A stretch of 64,000 bases of DNA from Taudactylus pleione (Eukaryota > Chordata > Amphibia > Anura > Myobatrachidae): contig JAUIMM010000126.1 in assembly GCA_031769625.1 (NCBI GenBank), forward strand, positions 9,864,501 to 9,928,500, in the 5' to 3' direction. The notes under the pieces were generated by a model. The model was given only the letters and a program-made list of their open reading frames with translations. It was not told the origin of the DNA and made no database searches. How positions within the stretch are numbered: position 1 is the stretch's first letter; every line of letters begins with the position of its first letter. The position numbers and the translations under genes were made by a program. This document shows, one piece after another, positions 46,600-58,724 of this stretch.

Positions 46600-47182
46600 T
46601 GATCTACAAGTGCACCAACAGTTATATGGCCATTTTTAAAGGAATTCACTATACTGTAAACTCTATATAGTGTAACATTACTCAATCTAAGTAGGATTGT
46701 GAGAGGGTGTGTGTCACGGAACCGCCATGACGGCTCTTTCCAGATACGACAATCTGAGAGTCGCCGCCGTGACTTTCACCGGTACCTCAGCGCTTGTGGT
46801 TATTAACTCCGGTATCTGCCACCAGCAGGAGACCAATTAATGCTAAAGCATAAGGCAAGCTTCTGCTCTCACCTGTACACACAACTTATCATTATTTAAA
46901 CATAGGTAACATGCCAAACATGAGGCATTTGGGTCATAAAAACACAGTTCCAGAACTAGAATTATTGTTTTAATCAAGAATAACTTCAAAGCTTAGTTAC
47001 ATAAAGTTACAAGATTATAATAATATTAAATAAAAGTTTGCACACAAGTTACTTACAATTTCAACAAAAAACAACAAACCGCGTGGCTACTGCGCAAGGT
47101 GGAGACTTATACTAAATATCTATATAAATATAAATATAAATGAATCGTAGATTCTGCTCTAATGAAATGAACAGGAGACTTA

Positions 47183-47781
47183 GGCCCTCATTCAGAGCCG
47201 CTCGCTAGCGGCCGTACGCTTGTTCCGAGCGATGTTCGCACATCTGCGCATGCGTACGGTTTTTAGTACGCATGCGCGAACCAGTCAGTGCGGCCGAAAA
47301 TCGTTTGTACGCTATATAGCGAGTGCCTGCTATTTTGAGTGACAGAATGAGGCGTATGTGGGTGGTAACAGGGGAAGGTGCTTGTAAACGGGGGAGTGGA
47401 ATTCGAACGCAGGCGTGCTTAAAGGTCAAAACGGGCATTTTAAGGGAGTGCATAATTAATACAGCAGCGTCATTGACCACGTCACTTGGTTTTTTTTAAC
47501 TCAGAACTGCTCGCAAAATAGCGGTTGAAAAAACCAACCACAAGAATAGCGAGCAGTTCATACGCTGTACGATGTACTCGATTAATCTAATAAATAGCGG
47601 ACATGACGTGTGGTGCGAGCGGCCAGGGGGCGTTTTTAACAAATAAACGAGCGTATGTTTTGCTCGCTCGTTCAGACTTAGAGGTGTGAACAGACTGCAA
47701 TTTGCGAACAGATCATTTGAATAGCCACCCCTTGTTTTTGAACGAACGACCGCAAATAGCGAACGGCTCTGAATGAGGGCC
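47183..47781. mobile_element. PIF/Harbinger-type MITE, TTA duplication, empty site nearby
   Basis: Perfect ends GGCCCTCATTCAGAGCC / inverse, flanked by TTA (47180-47182, 47782-47784). The right arm of the surrounding fold-back keeps the uninterrupted site (GAGACTTGGTGAAT on the inverse of 49583-49597), consistent with a 3-base duplication. Inside: CGCATGCG-rich segments and GAACGAACGACCGC. Confidence 0.93.
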
Positions 47782-48242
47782 TTAGTGAATAAAAATCTCT
47801 ATTTAATAGCCAATAAATACACATATAATGTCAAAAATGATTACAATCTAATAACTAGCGATAGTTGTAACTATGTATCTAGATATCAATGATATATTGA
47901 TATGCCAGTACTGATTGAGTGGCAAATCTAATGGAAGTGAGTATCAACTGGATAGGGATCACAATTATAAATAAATATTCAATAAAAATAAATAAATGGT
48001 GAAAGGATGCAGACGTCCCAGCTCCAATTCATAAAAGTGTAAGAAATAGCTCTGTCTCTAAGTAACCAATATATAATACTATGAGCGTGGCCACACTACT
48101 GTTATACATACGGTCCCATGGAAGATGTACAGAGTCACAGCAGGTAATATATAAATTGATATACACGTGGATCTCACGGGATGCGGTAGTGGCCGCTGGT
48201 TGTGCAAACCGGGAGCACTAAGTAATACGCTATCCTATTCCT

Positions 48243-48540
48243 CCAGCAGATGCTGCGGACAGACAGTCAGTCGGCAAGTCACCGCTATGTGTGAGACGTG
48301 GAGGGCTTGCTGGGTAATAAGTCCTCCAGTAGCTCCTAGCCCAAACACGTCTGTAGTATAGCGGCTCTGGCCGCTGAGTGAATAGCAGGCAAGGTGAATA
48401 CTGTGGACAAAGAGCTGATTGGCAGGTCACCGCTGTGTGTGTGACGTGTAGGGCTTGCTGGGCAATAAGTCCTCCAGTGGCTCCTATCCTAGACACGTCT
48501 ATGATGTAGCGGCTCCGGCCGCTGGCTGAATTGTAAGCAA
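48243..48540. repeat. 147-bp tandem duplication
   Basis: Units anchored at GGCAAGTCACCGCT (48274) and GGCAGGTCACCGCT (48421). Both have GGGCTTGCTGGG, AATAAGTCCTCCAGT, ACACGTCT and GCGGCTC-GGCCGCTG. Confidence 0.88.
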
Positions 48541-48671
48541 GGCTTGCTGGGCAAGTTCTGCTTCAGCTTCTTTAGTGGCCGTTGCTGCATCCTTGCATAA
48601 CAGGACAGTTCCCAAGGTAATGAATAAATGGATGAGCTTGGGCTTAAAGATGATAATTTCCTGGATCTCCT

Positions 48672-49263
48672 GATTCAGAGCCGCTCGTAAGCGGCCGCTC
48701 GTTCGCTCTGAGCGATGTTTGTCCAACTGCGCATGCGTACGGATCATTATACGCATGCGCGAACCAGTCAGTGCGGCCGAAAATCGTTTGTTCGCTAAAT
48801 AGCGAATGCCTGCTAATATGAATGACAGGAGGAGGCGTATGTGGGTGGTAACAGGTGAAGGTATTTGAAAACGGGGAGTGGCGGTCTGAACGCAGGCGTG
48901 CTTAAAGATCAAAACGGGCATTTTACGGGTGTGCATAATTAATACTGGAGCATCATTGACCATGTCACTGGGTTATTTTATAGCCAGAACTGCTAGCAAT
49001 ATTGTGGTAGCAAACACCAGCCACAAGAATAGCGAGCTGTTCATACGCTGTTCGATGTACTCGATTAATCTAATAAATAGCGGACATGACATATGATACG
49101 AGCGGCCAGGGGGTATCTTTTTCAAAATTACAACCACAAGTTTTGTTCGCTCATTCAGACATAGAGGCATCAACAGACCGCAAAGAGCGAACGGTTCATT
49201 TGAATAGCCACCCCTTTTTGTTGAACGAACGACCGCAAATAGCGACCGGCTCTGAATCAGGCC
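48672..49263. mobile_element. Second MITE of the TTCAGAGCC family, at the fold-back centre
   Basis: CTGATTCAGAGCCG at the left, CGGCTCTGAATCAGG at the right. About 80% similar over most of its length to 47183-47781 in the same orientation, judged by eye (shared CGCATGCGC, GTGGGTGGTAACAGG, CGCAGGCGTGCTTAAAG, GAACGAACGACCGC). The left outer bases are degraded. Confidence 0.85.
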
Positions 49264-49704
49264 CCGTATGTATAACAGTAGCGTGGCCACACTCATAGTA
49301 TTATATATTGGTTACTTAGAGACAGAGCTATTTCTTACACTTTTATAAATTGGAGCTGGGACACCAGCATCTTTTCACCATTTATTTATTTTTATTGCAA
49401 ATTTATTTATAATTGTGATCCCTATCCAGTTGATTCTCACTTCCATTAGATTTGCCACTCAATCAGTACTGGCATATCAATATATCATTGATATCTAGAT
49501 ATATAGTTACTATCGCTTGTTATTAGATTGTGATCATTTTTGACATTATATGTGTATTTATTGGTTATTAGATATTTTTATTCACCAAGTCTCCTGTTCA
49601 TTTCATTAGAGAGCAGAATCTACAATTTATTTATATTTATATAGATATTTAGTATCAATCTCCACCTTGCGCAGTAGCCACACGGTTTGTTGTTTTTTGT
49701 TTAA

Positions 49705-51600
49705 ATACGATTTTTGGTATTAACTAGATCAAGATTGCTACTAGCTAACAGGTGGAACTTTCATGTTATAAATGTATTCAGAGTGCCGGGTATTGTAGTT
49801 TGTTAACTACATATACTTACAATTTCAGAAATAAAATTAAGGGAAAAAACAAACCACTGTTGTCTTATGTGATTTGGGGGACAGGGCAGCCCCCAATGAC
49901 GAACTCCGATTCAATCTGTACCTTTGACGATAGCCCCTCAGAAGAGAACACTGACCCAGAAGTAAGCTACAGTTTTATGCCTGTTTCTCCAGGCACCCCC
50001 CGACCACCCTCCCTGAGGTGATTTTAACCCTTGTCAACTCAGAGAGGGTTGTCCAGCTGGTTGGATCTTTGGGGTATCTCTCTCATCTGCACAGGGGTTA
50101 TTTTAATTACCTTTCAGCCCTTTCTGAAGTTTAGCTCCAAGGCTTATGTCAATAAACATACCCCAGGACTTAGGTGATGAAATACACACCCTTAGACGAC
50201 AGTGTGTCTCTGGTATAAGCAATCCTGGCTTGATCTCTGTTCCAAAACAGGACACAGAGCTTTTTTATGGCTGGTGTTAGCTAAACCTGGTCCCCTGAGG
50301 CTGTGAACAGACCATGTACGTTGTGTTCAATACCTACAACCACAGATTTTAACAGTTGACCAGGTTTTATGATGCTATGGGAAGGAAATCCCTTCTACCA
50401 TTCATCTCAGCTTCAAAGAACTACACTAAGGGTTTTGGCACCTCAGATTAGACTTTAACATGACATTATACAGATACACCTTCCTATAGAGAGACACATG
50501 TACATTGACATTATTCTTTATAAGGCCCCACTTCTTTAAGAAAACATTTACTGTTCCTATACACAAACAACAGTACATATACATTTACAAGGGAAAGTTA
50601 TGGATTCTGCTGACGCAATCATGTGCAGTTATGCCCATGTGGACGCAAATCCACTTTTCCGCTACAATGTGTATGAGTGTAAATGTGTAGGTGTTCAAGG
50701 ACTAGCAAGTGATATAACTAAATTATCACCAAAAGTATGTTGGAACATTGTAATACTATAATTTGCCACTTATAAATTTACACAATAGATTCTGTGCATG
50801 GATATTGAGGAGTTTTGGAAATTTATATAAATTCAGTATAGGAGGAACTAAATAAGAAGGTATTTATTTCTAACTTTTATGATAACATTTCAAAGATTTT
50901 TTAAATAGACATGGTATAAAGTTGTACTGTATATTTTATTTATTAAATGTCAATGTGCATTTGCAATTGCACAGTTTCAAAATAATACCATATAAGCATT
51001 ATAACCTGCCAATTAGAGTTTTGTGATCAGCAGCTATACCCAGTCTAGTGGTATAATGTTATTTTGGAACATATATAGAATAACTGTTGTTCATTCTACC
51101 TCTTTTGTTCAGCATATTGTTTTCATATTCCATGTGTCCTAAGAGGATATGTAGCAAACCCTGAAGAGAGATAAAATGAAGAGAGATAAAATGGAAAGAA
51201 AGAAAATGGAAAGAGATAACATACCAGCAAAGCAGCATCTATCTGCTAATTACTACATCCACTAGTTTTGATCTGAACTAAAAACCCTGTATAATATAGT
51301 AGTCATAATCTTTATTTTTTTGTACAAATGTATAAAATAGTAATACATTCATTATTAGAAGTGGCTAGCTAGTGCTGAAGTATAGTTGTATAGCATAGTC
51401 TGTCATCATCCGGCCTTTAATCATAGACATGGGTTTAGGATTATTTTCAAAGCCTTCTGTAAAGAAATTCTTGACCTTTATGCAGCCTACTGTATGCTGC
51501 ATGGTAATGTTATGAAAATTTTCATACAAGGCACACAAGACTTGCTCAGGAAGTCCATCAGGACAAAATGGGTGCACAGCTTCTCCAGATTGTGGAATTT
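49705..51600. other. Spacer, no gene recognised
   Basis: 49893-50021 has a coding-like stretch (DSICTFDDSPSEENTDPEV) ending in a stop, with no recognised family. 51160-51230 has GAGAGATAAAATG repeats. Otherwise AT-rich. Confidence 0.4.
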
Positions 51601-51659
51601 TTGATATGATCAAGGCAGGGCTGCCATCAGAAATTGTGGGGCCTCGGACTGACAAAACA

Positions 51660-52780
51660 TGCAGCCCCTCTCTGGGTTTCTGCAACTCCAACCCCACAGT
51701 TTCTCCCCGGCCAGCACTCCTTCTGTCTCTCTAGACAGTCCCCAGTCTGTCTCTTTAGACAGCACCCCTTCTGTCTCTCCAGATAGCACCCTTTCTGTCT
51801 CTCCAGACAGCCCCTGCATCCAGCCCTTACAACCTACAGACACTTACCTTATCCTGTGTCTTCTGGCTGCTCCTCTTCAAATTACAGCTAGTTCCTGTAG
51901 GTGGTGCGGCACACGCGATGTCATGCCATCATGTGCACCTTGTCTCAATAAGGAAAAAAAATAGCTTTATTGTACCAGGCAGCTGGAATCACCCTCACAC
52001 ATTTTTTCTGTGATCCTCCCACATTCCCCTCTCTCTCAGCGATCTTCCCACATTCCCCCTGTCTCAGTGATACCCCTATACATTGCCCTCTATCACTCTC
52101 AACAATCCCCTCCAGATTCTTTTCTCTCACAGCGATCCCCCCACATTGCCCTAAATCTCTATCAACAATCCCATCCACATTCCCCTCTCTCAGCAATCTC
52201 CTCCATATTCCCTCTCTCTCAGCGAACCCCTCCACATTCCCCTCTCTCAGTGATGCCCTCCACATTACCCTCTCTCTCAGCGATCTTCTCCACATTTTCC
52301 TTTCTCTCAGTGATCCCCTCCACAATCCCCTCTCTCTCAGCAATCCCCTCCACATTCCACACTCTCCTAGCGATCCCCTCCATAATCCCTTCTCTCTCAG
52401 CGACTCCCCCCACATTCCCCTTTTCTCTCTAAGTACACCCCCCACATTCCACTCTGTGTGTATGTGATCCCCCAACATACCCCTCTGTATGTTATTGACC
52501 CCACCCACAAACACATTGCCCTCTGTCTCTCTGTGACCCTCACATACATTCCCATCTGCCTGTTGGTGACCCCCCCCCACACACTCCATTCTGCATGTCA
52601 GTGACACCCACACACACACTCCCCTCTGCCTGTCAGTGACCACACAGACACACACACACTCCCCTCTGCCTATCATTGACCCCCCACACACACACAGTCC
52701 CCTCTGCCTGTCAGTTTCCCCCCACCACAGACTCTACTCTTCCTGTCAGTGACCACACACACACACAAACACACACACAC
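51660..52780. repeat. Pyrimidine-rich minisatellites, three unit types
   Basis: 51720-51815: TCTGTCTCTCCAGACAGC units. 51990-52460: CCCTCTCTCTCAGCGATC-CCCTCCACATT units of about 32 bases. 52470-52780: CTCCCCTCTGCCTGTCAGTGACC units with CACACA runs. Both strands are open for long stretches as translated repeat. Confidence 0.9.
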
Positions 52781-52783
52781 TCA

Positions 52784-53383
52784 GGACCTGATTCAGACCT
52801 GCTCGCTAAGGCACAATCGCTCGCTCTGAGCGATTTTCGCCCATCTGTGCATGCATATAATTCGCAGTGCACGTGCGCAAGCCATTCATTGCAATCTGAT
52901 TTTGGTAGCTTGTAAGCCACTATCAGGTTGCTGCATTGAATGACAGATAGTGCCGTTTATGGGTGGTAACAGGGGAAGGTGCATGTGAACGGGGGAGTGG
53001 TGTTGCGAACGCAGGCATGTCTGCCTGCCAAAATGCAGTTTAAAGGGCATGCATAATTAGCAAAGTAGTGTCATTGTACACTTCACCTGCATGTATTTCA
53101 GCCAGCACTGATCATTGTGCTTGTGGTGGGGAAAGGCAACCCCAAGGGCTGTGAGCAGCTTCGATGGCTCATGATGGTCCCGATTAATCATATATTTCCC
53201 GGAGATGACATGTGTTGCGAGTGGCAAGGGGGTGTCTTCAGACATTTGTGAGTGCACTTTGCCAAAGCTCACTAACACACAGTGGGCATCCTTATGCAAT
53301 GAATCGTGATTGCTTAATTTACCTATCCTGCCCCTTTTTGCCAGCAAGCAATCACATCTTGTGAGTAGGTCTGAATCAGGTCC
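52784..53383. mobile_element. MITE of the CTGATTCAG family inserted in the minisatellite
   Basis: GGACCTGATTCAGACC / GGTCTGAATCAGGTCC ends. Internal GTGGGTGGTAACAGGGG, GGGGGAGTGG, GAACGCAGGC and TGCATAATTA are shared with 47183-47781. It splits the CTGCCTGTCAGTGACC array, which resumes at 53390. Confidence 0.88.
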
Positions 53384-53389
53384 ATACTC

Positions 53390-53480
53390 CCATCTGCCTG
53401 TCAGTGACCCCACCACACACTCACATCTGCCTGTCAGTGACCCCCCCACACAGTCCCCTCTGCCTGTCAGTTACCCCCCA

Positions 53481-53516
<36 letters not shown>

Positions 53517-53765
53517 CCCTCTGCCTGTCAGTTATCCCTTCACCCCAGACTCTCTTCTTCCTGTTAGTGACCTCCCCAAACACACTCTCCCATCTGCCTG
53601 TCAGTGACCCCCCCCCACACACTCCCCTCTGCCTGTCAGCAACACCCCCTCACATACACACACTCCCCTCTGCCTGTAAGTGACCTCCCCAACACACACA
53701 CACACACACTCCCCTCTGCCTGTAAGTGACACCACCCACCACACACACATTCCGCTCTGCCTGTC
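53390..53765. repeat. Minisatellite CTCTGCCTGTCAGTGACC, right part
   Basis: About nine units of 35-45 bases with (CA)n spacers of varying length; continues the array interrupted at 52784. Confidence 0.92.
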
Positions 53766-54009
53766 AGATTTATGCTACATGCAGCACTATACCTCCCCTT
53801 TACTCATCTATTCATCTTCTTTTCCCCGATAAGTCCAGCCCTCTCTAGATCTGGCTTGACACCCCTGGGTATGGCTGATGTACTTAGGAAATTAGATGGT
53901 TTGATCCAGCTCTGGCTTATGAGCAAAAAGGATGCTAGACACTATTGCAAGTGTAGGTACTACAGATTTGTGATGTGCAAGGAAGTTAAATTGGAACCGG
54001 GGTGATTAC

Positions 54010-55120
54010 CCAAGTAACTGGGCACTCCCTTGCCTAGTGACCATGGAGGCCTACTACCAGACCAGGAACATGCTCCAACCACAAGGGACGACCATGGAAC
54101 TCAGAATATCATAGTACTGGTAGATAGGAACTCAGAACAGGAATCAGTGTTTTATGTATTCAGGTACAACTTGAGAAAGCTGTAACCCTGGCACAGCTCT
54201 GATGCAAGACCTGGAACTGGAAGCAGTGCAGAACTCAGATACTGAATGTTAGGAAAAGTAATACAGTCTTTGAACACCTCAGTGCACAGACTGTATACCT
54301 CACACTGAACCAAAGCCCTGGAACCTGCACCCTTCTCTAAACCAGCCCAAGACAACATCATGCAGTGCAGGGAAGGCAGTACCAATAGCAGGGTAGTATA
54401 CTATATTCCTGGATAACTACTAAGCACAGAGTAGAAAAGAACAACAAGCAATGTCCGCGCTGTATGAAGGTATAGACCAAGAATGTATACAGTTCACAGG
54501 TAGATAGCAGAGTATACTTGCAAGCTGGAGTGCATTGGTAAGGCTGACTTGTATGCAGTATGGAAACTGCAGGCCTGGCAGGCAACAGAGCACTGTGGTG
54601 GATGTTTCCAAGATAGTGAGTAGCATGGATGCTGTAATGCTGGCAGAACTAGAGACACAGCGGCAGGTGAGTAATGGATCTGTGCACAGTATGGAAGCTG
54701 CAGTGCTAACATGATAGGAATTCAGCAATAGATGGGACTCGGCAGATCAGTGTGAATGCTGTGGTGCTAGTCTGTAGCAGCGTGAATGCTGAGAAGCTGA
54801 CAGGTGAGCGATATTCAGCAAAGGATGGTAACTTGCTGGAATCGATGAGGCAATGAGGAAGTCATGGAGGACACAATACAGGATACAGAGAACTCCTGGC
54901 ACCTTGAACTATCCAGGTATAAACTCATTTTTCAGGCACTGGGTTGCATACAGGAACTGACTGAGGTACGGAGTGGTCTCTAGTCATTGGACTAGCAGAC
55001 CAGATGAGTGAACAGGTGCAGCAATCAATCACAGGGAAATGTCCCTGCGATGTTATGAAACAGCCATGAATGAAAGTCTGCACCTGTCAGCAATGCTAAG
55101 AACCAGATTCATTACACACA
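54010..55120. other. Repeat-like stretch of unknown class
   Basis: GGAACTCAGAACAGG, GAACTCAGATACTGAATG and similar phrases recur loosely. The style resembles 22920-23760. It could be an old LTR or leader; no coding. Confidence 0.35.
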
Positions 55121-55129
55121 CCGATTATT

Positions 55130-55545
55130 GTACTTACTTCTTTTCATTTTTTGACACCTCTTCTAGACTCAGAGTGTGTCAGTTTTGCATCATCATGTGA
55201 GGCAGAAGAAGATGCCTGACTGACAACAGTTGCAGAACCACCACTCATGAAGACCTGAGCTTTTCCTTGCTACTGCGTGTGGTGTAGCAAGGAATGTTGG
55301 CAAATTTACATTTTTATGTAGGAAATTTTCCCTTCATTAGAGGTGCTTTTTTCTTAGCATCGTAAAATATGTTTTTGAATTTAGATGCCCTGACTGAAAC
55401 CTTCTATGGCCTTGAGCATCGGCTGTAGATGATGTTGATGCAATATCATCATGACTGGTAGTGGCAGCAGCTGCAGTGCTAGTGCTTGGTTGCTGGTCCT
55501 GCTGTTCTATTGATTGATCGTCTTGATCCATATTGATGCCTGAAG
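55130..55545 (-). pseudogene. hAT transposase N-terminal fragment (copy D)
   Basis: Minus-strand leader: NMDQDDQSIEQQDQQPSTSTA, TSHDDIASTSSTADAQGH and FKTYFTMLRKKHL-like sequence, then, after stops, NIPCYTTRSSKEKLRSS and GGSATVVSQASSSASHDDA to about 55190. It parallels the leaders of copies B, C and F. No catalytic domain remains to the left. Confidence 0.75.
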
Positions 55546-55559
55546 ATTTTTGTGTAAAC

Positions 55560-56735
55560 ACTTTTCAAAAAAATAAAATATCAAGCTGCCTACTAAGACT
55601 GCGACGCACTGCATAGATAATATTAATTAAGGTGGTTGCCCTTGACCTACTGATGTTAGTGTTAGACTTAAAAACACAGTATTACAGCCTGAAGTCTTTT
55701 TTTTAAATAACAAATTACCTACCGTATAGAATGCACTGTGCAGATAATATTAAGGTGGTGGCCTTTGACCTACTGAACGTTAGTGTTAGACTTAAAAAAC
55801 ACAGTATCACAGCTTGAAGTGTTTTTTAGCAAACACTTCAAAAAAACAAACAAAATGAGACCAACTGTGATCTACTGTGCAGATAATAGTAAGGCAGTGG
55901 ACCTTGACCTTCTGACCGTTAGTGCTAGACTTATAAAACACAGTATCATGGCCTGCACTTTTTTTAACAAAAACTCTTTTTTTAAATCACACACAAAAAG
56001 TAATTATTATTACTATAATAACTAATATAATAAAATGATGTTCCTGCACAGTTTTTTCAACAAACACTTTTTATTTTATTTTTAAATAACAAATTGCCCA
56101 ATGACTACAACGCACTGTGCAGACAATATTAAGGCAGTGGCCCTTGACATACCCACCATTAGTGTTAGACTTAAAAACACAGAATCACGGCCTGAAGTTT
56201 TTTCAGCAAACACTTTTTAAAAAACAAACAAAAACAAAACAAATCTGCCACTGACTGTGGCGCACTGCATAGAAAATATTAAGGCGGTGGCCCTTGACCA
56301 ACTGACCATTAGTGTTAGACTTAAAAAACACAGTGTCATGGCATGAACTTTTTTTAATTATTATTACTATAATAACTAATATAATAGAATGATGTTCCTG
56401 CACTATAAAAAAAAACAATGTTTTGCTGACTGCCTATCCAAAAAACTTGCTCGGTCAATATTACTCTTGTCATGGAAGACAAAAAGTGTCACTGAACTTG
56501 AACTTGATCTTGAACTGGCTCTCCTAAACTTGCCTTTCTGCCGGCCCTGTGACAAATGACGCCCGAATCACCGCAAGAGGGACTTATATTGGATCGATAA
56601 CACGTGAGATCTAATTCCGGGAGGATGATGTTTTGCCTCATTTCAGAATCTGAAAATGGTGGGGAGATCCGAGCTGGGGCTCAGATCAGCTCGGTTCATG
56701 TAAGTTCAAGTGGGTTCGAAACCACTCTTTTCATG
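55560..56735 (-). mobile_element. hAT 5' region (copy D) with 120-150-bp repeat array
   Basis: Array 55560-56400: five or six units marked by GGTGGCCCTTGACC and GTGTTAGACTTAAAAACACAG (about 55659, 55785, 55920, 56161, 56311). Outward follow GACTTATATTGGATC, GGAGGATGATGTTTTGCCTC (56621-56640) and GTGGGTTCGAAACCACTC, the altered terminal palindrome. The terminus lies near 56735, just beside the Tc1 copy. Confidence 0.8.
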
Positions 56736-56746
56736 TACTGTATATA

Positions 56747-57764
56747 CAGTGCATCTGGAAAGTATTCACAACGCTTCACTTTTTCCACATTTTGTTATGT
56801 TACAGCCTTATTCCAAAATGGAACAAATTCATTTTTTTTCCTCAAAAGTCTACACACGATACCCCATAATGACAACATGTAAAAAGTTTTTTTGAGATTT
56901 TTGCAAATTTAATAAAAAAACACTAAGAAATCACATGTACATAAGTATTGACAGCCTTTGCCATGAAGCTCAAAATTGAGCTCAGGTGCATCCTGTTTCC
57001 ACTGATCATCCTTGAGATGTTCCTACAGCTTAATTGGAGTCCACCTGTGGTAAATTAAGTTGATTGGACATGATTTTGAAAGGCATACTCCTGTCTTTAT
57101 AAGGTCCCACACTTGACAATGCATGTCAGAGCACAAACCAAGCATGAAGTCCAAGGAATTGTCTGTAGACCTCCGAGACAGGATTGTCTCAAGGCACAAA
57201 TCTGAGGAAGGGTACAGAAAAATATCTGCTGCTTTGAAGGTCAAAATGAGCACAGTGGCCTCCATCATCTGTAAATGGAAGAAGTTCGCAACCACCAGGA
57301 CTTTTCCTAGAGATGGCCGGCCATCTAAACTGAGAAATCTGGGGAGAAGGGCCCTAGTCAGGGAGGTGACCAAGAACCCGATGGTCACTCTGTCACAGCT
57401 ACAGCATTCCTCTGTGGAGAGAGGAGAACCTTCCAGAAGGACAACCATCTCTGCAGCAATCCACCAATCAGGCCTGTACATTAGAGTGGCCAGATGGAAG
57501 CCACTCCTTAGTAAAAAGCACATGGCAGCCCACCTGGAGTTTTCCAAAATGCACCTGAAGCACTCTCTGCTCTGATGAGACAAAGATTGAACTCTTTGGC
57601 ATCAATGCCAGGCATTATGTTTGGAAGAAACCAGGTACCGCTCATCACCATGCCAAAACCATCCCTATATTGAAGCATGGTGGTGGCAGCATCATGCTGT
57701 GGGGATGGTTTTCAGCAGCAAGAACTGGGAGACTTTTCAGGATAGAGGGAAAGATTAATATATA
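56747..57764 (+). mobile_element. Tc1 transposon, 3'-truncated
   Basis: Begins CAGTGCATCTGGAAAGTATTC directly after TA (56745-56746), and carries the long 5' untranslated part and most of a transposase. The right end is missing: at 57765 a Helitron begins, and no Tc1 sequence follows it at 58753. I recognise this as a Tc1 family widespread in amphibians and fish. Confidence 0.93.
57144..57760 (+). pseudogene. Tc1 transposase (broken)
   Basis: Start ATG at 57144 (MKSKELSVDLRDRIV); an in-frame ATG at 57123 is also possible, but the family start fits 57144. Paired-like DNA-binding domain: LRDRIVSRHKS, YRKISAALKVKMSTVASIICKW, GRPSKL and VTLSQLQ. The catalytic part is damaged: around 57560 a deletion of roughly 30 bases removes the region before the first catalytic Asp and shifts the frame, giving a stop at 57573-57575. 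DETKIELFG, HGGGSIMLWGWFSA and GRLFRIEGKI follow in another frame. The rest is lost. Not functional. Confidence 0.92.
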
Positions 57765-58020
57765 TCTACTATATAAAAGCGAAAATTTGTCCTTCTGTCT
57801 TTCTATACAAATCCACAGTTTACAAGCCAAGATTGTGAAATTTTACATATGAGTGTATTAAAACACGGCAGAGGCAACTAAAAAAATTTGAAATCAAAAT
57901 GAATTACTGTTAATTTTTAATTAATTAAAAAACACAATTTTTCATAGCATTCGCCCTCTACAGGTCAGGTCCGGAATTAGAAAAGGATTTAGCTTATCTA
58001 CTATTTTTTCTTTTCTATCT
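57765..58020 (+). mobile_element. Helitron 5' end fragment
   Basis: Starts TCTACTATATAAAAGCG after an A (57764), the Helitron-like TC start, and runs 256 bases without a 3' end until a second identical head begins at 58021. Confidence 0.7.
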
Positions 58021-58299
58021 TCTCTACTATATAAAAGCGAAAATTTATCCTTCTGTCTTTCTATACAAATCCACAAATTTATAAGCGAAGATCGTGCAAT
58101 TTTACATACAAGCATATTAAAACACAGCGGAGGCAACTAAAAAAAATTAAAATCAAAATTAATTACTGTTGATTTTAATTAATCAAAAAACAAATTTTTT
58201 GCTGTACACTCATTGTGGGACCTCACGGCATATGGGTAGGACCTCGGAGCAAGCGTTTTGTGTTGTCATGTTTTGTCATGATCTTAATATTTATTATCG

Positions 58300-58707
58300 A
58301 AGAGAGCTTTAGCAGGCTTTGCCAGCATTCTCAGCTCTCTGACTATACCAAATTACACAACAACATTGACTTCTTTCTTCAAACTGTGTGAAATTGATAA
58401 CTTTGCAAGGACCCTGCTGTACTGTGAGCTGCCAAAATATTACACATGGAATGCTTCTCGAAGAGTTTTTATGCACAGAAAACTGGGTGTTGCTGTAGAT
58501 GGTCATCCTGGTATCAGAGCAACAGAAGCTCTTGGCCGTGTTTACACTGTACATCTGACAAATTTTGAATGCTTCTATCTCCAAAGTTTGCTTTACACCA
58601 TTACAGGTCCTACTTCCTTCGAAGACCTTAGGACTGTTGATGGGAAAGTTTGTCACACTTTTCATGAGGCCTGCCTAAGGAGAGGTTTGTTGGAGGATTA
58701 TGTATAA
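58300..58707 (+). pseudogene. Helitron Rep/helicase protein, internal fragment
   Basis: Open without a true start: LTIPNYTTTLTSFFKLC, FARTLLYCELPKYYTWN, LGRVYTVHLTNFECFYLQSL, GPTSFEDLRTVDG, FHEACLRRGLLEDYV, then a stop. This block lies between the Rep nuclease and the helicase in Helitron proteins. The Rep HUH motif and Walker motifs are absent, so no activity is expected. The frame is undamaged over about 120 codons, suggesting a fairly young copy or recent loss. Confidence 0.88.
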
Positions 58708-58724
58708 ACAAACATTCTTAAAAT

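Larger units (their letters stand above)
47079..49702. mobile_element. Large fold-back unit with about 430-bp arms
   Basis: Left arm 47079-47179 plus 47785-48111; right arm 49265-49702, inverted. The outer ends share AACAAAAAACAACAAACCG and GGCTACTGCGCAAGGTGG. The left arm is interrupted by a 599-bp MITE that is absent from the right arm. The centre (48150-49264) has a GC-rich tandem duplication and a second MITE of the same superfamily. No transposase. The AT-rich arms could be terminal repeats of an unknown element. Confidence 0.85.

Noticed and set aside
46710..47070. LTR starting TGTCACGGAACC
   Set aside because: A TG start and promoter-like composition were noted, but no matching second LTR, primer site or gag/pol was found.
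49893..50021. Coding-like end DSICTFDDSPSEENTDPEV with acceptor-like CTTACAATTTCAG upstream
   Set aside because: Composition looks coding, but the family is not recognised, the region is short and the upstream side is repeat. Left unassigned.
51945..52691. 248-codon Gly/Arg/Glu-rich frame on the minus strand
   Set aside because: Minisatellite translation with no start context or family similarity.
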